DNA from: Planctomycetaceae bacterium
GTDB taxonomy: Bacteria > Planctomycetota > Planctomycetia > Pirellulales > Thermoguttaceae
Direction of reading: 5' to 3'
Assembly: GCA_003509805.1 (NCBI GenBank)
Contig: DOMV01000397.1
Location: 1-8,251 of the forward strand
DNA length: 8,251 nt
The notes under the pieces were generated by a model. The model was not told the DNA's origin. It saw only the letters and a program-made list of their open reading frames with translations, and did not search any database. Position 1 is the stretch's first letter. Each line of letters opens with the position of its first letter. A program made the position numbers and the translations under genes. Positions 5,569-8,251 of this stretch are shown here, piece after piece.

Positions 5569-6375
5569 ATGCAGCAGGATTCCGTACTGAAAACATTCGT
5601 CGTCGCCGGCGTGCTTTGTGTCGTTTGTTCGATTTTCGTGGCGACCGCGGCGGTGGCGCTCAAACCGTACCAGGAAGCGAACAAGACGCTCGACAAAAGG
5701 GTCAATATCCTCGTCGCGGCGGGATTGGTCGATTTGTCCGCGGGGTATCCGGATGCCGGAGAGGTCGAAACCCTGTTCGAATGCATCAGGCCGATCGTCG
5801 TCGATATGAAAAGCGGCGCGGTGTTTTTCGATGAGGAGTCGCTGCACAAGGCGGAGAATCCTTCGCCCGGGAGTGAAATCGCGATCGCGAGGGAAAACGA
5901 CGTGGCAAGAGTCCGGCATATTCCGCAATACGCTTTCGTTTACGTTTACAAGGATGCGGGCACGCCGATCACGACCATGCGGGATCTGCATTCGTATGCC
6001 AAACGTTATGTCTTTCCCATCGAAGGACAGGGGTTGTGGGCTACGATGTACGGTTTCATCGCGCTGGAGCCCGATTTGAATACGATTTCAAGCATCAATT
6101 TTTACCAGCAGGGTGAAACCGCCGGGCTGGGCGGAGAAATCGCGAACCCCGCCTGGCAGCGCAAGTGGGTGGACAAGGTCGTCTTTGCCGGAAAAGCGAG
6201 CGAGCCGACCATTACGATTTTGAAATATGGTTTTCCGAATGAACGCGACGACCAGGTCGACGGAATCGCCGGTTCCACGCTGACCTGTAAAGGCGTTCAA
6301 AACACCGTCCGTTTCTGGCTCGGGCAACGCGGCTACGGGCCGTTTGTCAATAAGATAAAAATGGGAGACGAATGA
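5569..6375 (+). CDS. nqrC: Na+-translocating NADH:quinone oxidoreductase subunit C
   Basis: NqrC, 268 aa against about 257 in Vibrio, carries a covalently bound FMN on the periplasmic side and passes electrons between other subunits of the complex. A single N-terminal membrane anchor occupies about residues 9-31, with the family-typical VCSIFVATAAVALKPYQ. Further family features are LWATMYGFIALEPDLNTI, HGE-type context replaced by QQGETAGLGGEI, and the C-terminal flavinylation region VDGIAGSTLTCKGVQ at 230-244, with Thr-237 as the expected FMN acceptor. Here the usual SGAT core reads AGST. FMN attachment normally needs ApbE, which is not in this window. ATG 5569 is chosen over the upstream ATG at 5488 because a strong AGGAAGGTGG lies directly before it (5551-5560) and because the anchor then sits at the N-terminus. 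Confidence 0.96.
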   Translation: MQQDSVLKTFVVAGVLCVVCSIFVATAAVALKPYQEANKTLDKRVNILVAAGLVDLSAGYPDAGEVETLFECIRPIVVDMKSGAVFFDEESLHKAENPSPGSEIAIARENDVARVRHIPQYAFVYVYKDAGTPITTMRDLHSYAKRYVFPIEGQGLWATMYGFIALEPDLNTISSINFYQQGETAGLGGEIANPAWQRKWVDKVVFAGKASEPTITILKYGFPNERDDQVDGIAGSTLTCKGVQNTVRFWLGQRGYGPFVNKIKMGDE

Positions 6376-6469
6376 CGACGCATGACCACGCACCGGAAAA
6401 ACACGGATGCGGTTTCCCGTCTTCGTTCCCGACACGTTTCGCTTCCCCACCCGTTCAGGACACCTGGCC

Positions 6470-7096
6470 ATGGCGACACCCAAATTCAAAACGCTGTACG
6501 ACCCCGTTTTCAATAACAATCCGATCATGTTGCAAGTGCTCGGGATCTGCTCGGCGCTGGCCGTGACGACCTCGATGAAAACGACCGTGACCATGTGCAT
6601 CGCGGTCGTCGTCGTGCTGATGGGGGCGAATATCGTCGTCTCCGCGATCCGGCGTTTCATCCCGGGCAGTATCCGCATGATCGTCCAGATGGTCGTCATC
6701 GCCTCGCTCGTCATCGTGGTCGATCAGTTCCTCAAGGCGTTCGCTTACCAGATCAGCAAGGAACTTACCGTTTTCGTGAGCCTCATCATTACGAACTGCA
6801 TCGTGATGGGGCGTACCGAGGCGTTCGCGATCAAGAATAACGTGATCGACAGCGCCCTGGACGGTCTCGGCAACGGGCTCGGGTACAGCGTCGTACTGCT
6901 GGTCGTCGGGACGGTTCGCGAGTTGTTCGGCATGGGAACCCTGTTCGGCGTCAAAATACTGTTGCCCGTCACGGAAGCCGGCGGCTGGTATTATCCGAAC
7001 GGCCTGCTCGTCCAGCCTGCCGGGGCGTTTTTCGTTGTCGGCTTCCTGATTTGGGTCGTGCGCATTTTCCGGCCGGAACTACAGGAATCGGAATAG
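6470..7096 (+). CDS. nqrD: Na+-translocating NADH:quinone oxidoreductase subunit D
   Basis: NqrD, 208 aa, close to the Vibrio length of about 210, is a multi-spanning membrane subunit homologous to NqrE. Together the two hold an intramembrane Fe-S centre. The two conserved cysteines are visible: Cys-27 in LGICSALAVT and Cys-110 in LIITNCIVMGR. Other family landmarks are the NNNPIMLQVLG start and RTEAFAIKN after the second Cys. ATG 6470 follows an AGGA at 6457-6460 with 9 bases of spacing. The open frame extends back to an ATG at 6407, but that extension lacks family resemblance. A 94-bp gap separates the gene from nqrC. Confidence 0.97.
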   Translation: MATPKFKTLYDPVFNNNPIMLQVLGICSALAVTTSMKTTVTMCIAVVVVLMGANIVVSAIRRFIPGSIRMIVQMVVIASLVIVVDQFLKAFAYQISKELTVFVSLIITNCIVMGRTEAFAIKNNVIDSALDGLGNGLGYSVVLLVVGTVRELFGMGTLFGVKILLPVTEAGGWYYPNGLLVQPAGAFFVVGFLIWVVRIFRPELQESE

Positions 7097-7100
7097 TTCC

Positions 7101-7139
7101 TTACTCAATCGGTTTATTCAATCGGCTTACCCAATCGGC
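7101..7139 (+). repeat. 13-bp tandem repeat, three units, between nqrD and nqrE
   Basis: Units at 7101-7113 (TTACTCAATCGGT), 7114-7126 (TTATTCAATCGGC) and 7127-7139 (TTACCCAATCGGC) are directly adjacent. They begin 5 bp after the nqrD stop codon and fill over half of the spacer before nqrE. Confidence 0.85.
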
Positions 7140-7170
7140 GTTCCTTCGCCGCGCAACCAGACGATTTACC

Positions 7171-7806
7171 ATGTTCCTCGACGCTCTTGCGATGTTCATC
7201 GAATGCCTGACGACCAAGAATTTGGCGCTTGGTTACTTCCTGGGAATGTGTACGTTTCTCGTCCTTTCCAAACGGGTCGATACGGCGTTCGGGCTCGGTA
7301 TCGCGGTCGTCATCGTCCAGGCGATCACGGTCCCGGTCAACTACCTGCTTTACCACTATTTGTTGCGGGAAGGGGCCTTCGCCTGGACCGGAATCGAAGT
7401 GCTTGCCGGCCTCGATTTAAGTTTTATTGCGCTCATCACCTATATCGGCGTCATCGCGGCCATCGTGCAAATCCTGGAAATGATCCTCGATAAATTTTTT
7501 CCGCCACTCTACAACGCGCTGGGGATATTCCTGCCGCTCATTACGGTCAATTGCGCGATTCTCGGTGGGTCGCTGTTCATGGAAATGGACGCCCGGCAGG
7601 GAAATTACACCTTCCTCAAGAGCGTCGAATACGGCGTTTTTTCCGGTCTCGGCTGGTCGGTCGCGATCGTCCTGCTGGCCGGAATTCGTGAAAAACTGCG
7701 TTATGCCCACATCCCGAACGGCCTCAAAGGAATCGGCATCACCTTCATTACCGTCGGCCTGCTCGCCATGTGCTTCATGTGTTTTTCCGGCATCCAACTT
7801 CATTAG
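7171..7806 (+). CDS. nqrE: Na+-translocating NADH:quinone oxidoreductase subunit E
   Basis: NqrE, 211 aa against about 198 in Vibrio, is the membrane partner of NqrD. It has several hydrophobic spans and the two conserved cysteines expected to ligate the intramembrane Fe-S centre: Cys-27 in YFLGMCTFL and Cys-128 in LITVNCAILG. Further landmarks are GLGIAVVIVQAITVPVN, LEMILDKFFPPLYNALGIFLPL and GLGWSVAIVLLAGIREKLRY. The ATG at 7171 gives the family N-terminus; the upstream in-frame ATG at 7051 lies inside nqrD and is unlikely. No Shine-Dalgarno sequence precedes 7171, so initiation may be leaderless-like or depend on coupling. The 74-bp gap to nqrD holds the 13-bp tandem repeat. Confidence 0.97.
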   Translation: MFLDALAMFIECLTTKNLALGYFLGMCTFLVLSKRVDTAFGLGIAVVIVQAITVPVNYLLYHYLLREGAFAWTGIEVLAGLDLSFIALITYIGVIAAIVQILEMILDKFFPPLYNALGIFLPLITVNCAILGGSLFMEMDARQGNYTFLKSVEYGVFSGLGWSVAIVLLAGIREKLRYAHIPNGLKGIGITFITVGLLAMCFMCFSGIQLH

Positions 7807-7834
7807 TCCGATTCATCAATCCGGTGAGTGTCCC

Positions 7835-7981
7835 ATGAATTCGCCCGCAATGCAAGTGGTGGAAACGCTGATGAAAATCGGCGTGCCGTTCCTCGCCGTG
7901 TGCGCGATCATCCTGTTCGTCGGCCTGCCGGTCGTAGCGCATCCTGAAAAAACGGTCGTCCCGAAAACCGACGAGACCTGA
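7835..7981 (+). CDS. Small single-span membrane protein of unknown function, between nqrE and nqrF
   Basis: A 48-aa ORF that I do not recognise. A short amphipathic N-terminus (MNSPAMQVVETLMKIG) is followed by a hydrophobic segment at about residues 17-35 that ends in PVVAHP, and then by a charged tail. A GGTGAG sits about 7 bases before the ATG, the kind of ribosome binding site that nqrE and nqrF lack. It is co-directional, 28 bp after nqrE and 37 bp before nqrF. It is not NqrM, which has a cysteine-rich C-terminus, whereas this protein has a single Cys (Cys-23) inside the span. Position suggests a lineage-specific accessory or assembly factor of the complex; that is inference. Confidence 0.7.
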   Translation: MNSPAMQVVETLMKIGVPFLAVCAIILFVGLPVVAHPEKTVVPKTDET

Positions 7982-7990
7982 AAATCACTA

Positions 7991-8018
7991 CATTACAGAC
8001 TCCGCATTATAGACTCCG
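7991..8018 (+). repeat. 14-bp tandem duplication directly before nqrF
   Basis: CATTACAGACTCCG (7991-8004) and CATTATAGACTCCG (8005-8018) differ at one base and abut the nqrF start codon. The duplication fills most of the 37-bp spacer and occupies the place where a Shine-Dalgarno sequence would be. Confidence 0.85.
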
Positions 8019-8251
8019 ATGGACCTGATTCCTGTTTTTTACGGTGTGTTCGCTTTTACGGCCGTCGTCCTGGTCCTGGTCGCCGTGATCCTGGTCGCCA
8101 AGGCGGTTTTCGTTTCAAGCGGCGAGGTCGCGATCACGATCAACGACGATCCCGACAATACGATCAAGGTCTCCTCGGGCGGCAAGTTGCTCACGACGCT
8201 GGCGGATCGCGGCATTTTTATTCCGTCCGCCTGCGGCGGCGGCGGAACCTG
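8019..8251 (+). CDS. nqrF: Na+-translocating NADH:quinone oxidoreductase subunit F (5' part, runs off the window)
   Basis: NqrF is the NADH-oxidising entry subunit. It has a membrane anchor, a [2Fe-2S] ferredoxin domain, and an FAD/NADH reductase domain. Only the first 77 codons plus two bases are in the window. Visible are the anchor at about residues 5-32 (VFYGVFAFTAVVLVLVAVIL) and the beginning of the ferredoxin domain with LLTTLADRGIFIPSACGGGG. This includes Cys-72, the first cluster ligand; the final two bases, TG, fit the next Cys of the CGGGGTC motif. The FAD and NADH domains lie beyond the edge. No Shine-Dalgarno precedes ATG 8019. Confidence 0.95.
   Translation, partial: MDLIPVFYGVFAFTAVVLVLVAVILVAKAVFVSSGEVAITINDDPDNTIKVSSGGKLLTTLADRGIFIPSACGGGGT

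Noticed and set aside
6372..6566. Small ORF starting with an ATGA overlap on the nqrC stop
   Set aside because: The overlap looks like translational coupling, but the frame runs about 100 bp into nqrD in another phase, and its product is an Arg/Ser/Cys-rich shadow with no recognisable feature.
2320..8251. Rnf complex (ferredoxin:NAD+ oxidoreductase) instead of Na+-NQR
   Set aside because: The homologous Rnf complex has RnfB and RnfC and a different order. Here the first gene is full-length NqrA, and the last has the NqrF anchor plus CGGGG ferredoxin motif, in the order A-B-C-D-E-(small)-F.

Overview
The window holds most of an operon for the Na+-translocating NADH:quinone oxidoreductase (Na+-NQR), read on the + strand: nqrA, nqrB, nqrC, nqrD, nqrE, a small unrecognised membrane-protein gene, and the start of nqrF, which runs off the right edge. 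Divergently placed on the - strand at the left is one long gene for a membrane-anchored protein of unknown function. Its C-terminal part (a YRLEKGRYPE..L..L.P.. stretch followed by a VPGDP motif and a YGYLLYSV motif) resembles the pseudopilin-like tails seen in many planctomycete hypothetical proteins. That resemblance, the loosely packed operon and the frequent lack of Shine-Dalgarno sites suggest a planctomycete or another PVC-group bacterium. The taxonomy is inference only.

Layout: 1-32 end of an interspersed repeat; 54-1748 (-) hypothetical protein; 1749-2319 divergent intergenic region with a candidate promoter, short tandem repeats and a full repeat copy; 2320-3720 nqrA; 3721-4042 spacer with a second repeat copy; 4043-5272 nqrB; 5273-5568 spacer with a third, inverted copy; 5569-6375 nqrC; 6470-7096 nqrD; 7171-7806 nqrE; 7835-7981 small ORF; 8019 to the end, nqrF.

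The Nqr subunits together form one respiratory complex. NqrF takes electrons from NADH through FAD and a [2Fe-2S] centre. NqrD and NqrE hold an intramembrane Fe-S centre. NqrC and NqrB carry covalent FMN and NqrB also riboflavin. NqrA is the peripheral quinone-associated subunit. The key cofactor residues are visible: flavinylated Thr in NqrB and NqrC, paired Cys in NqrD and NqrE, and the first ferredoxin Cys of NqrF.

The most unusual content lies between the genes. (1) A repeat of about 150-160 bp with TATAC...GTATA ends is present in three full copies and one edge fragment. Two copies sit inside the nqr operon. An internal stem changes in a compensatory way between copies, which suggests a structured, MITE-like element. 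(2) Short 12-23 bp units repeated two to five times in tandem occur in most of the spacers and in one coding region. (3) A 48-codon single-span membrane protein gene sits between nqrE and nqrF, which are normally adjacent.
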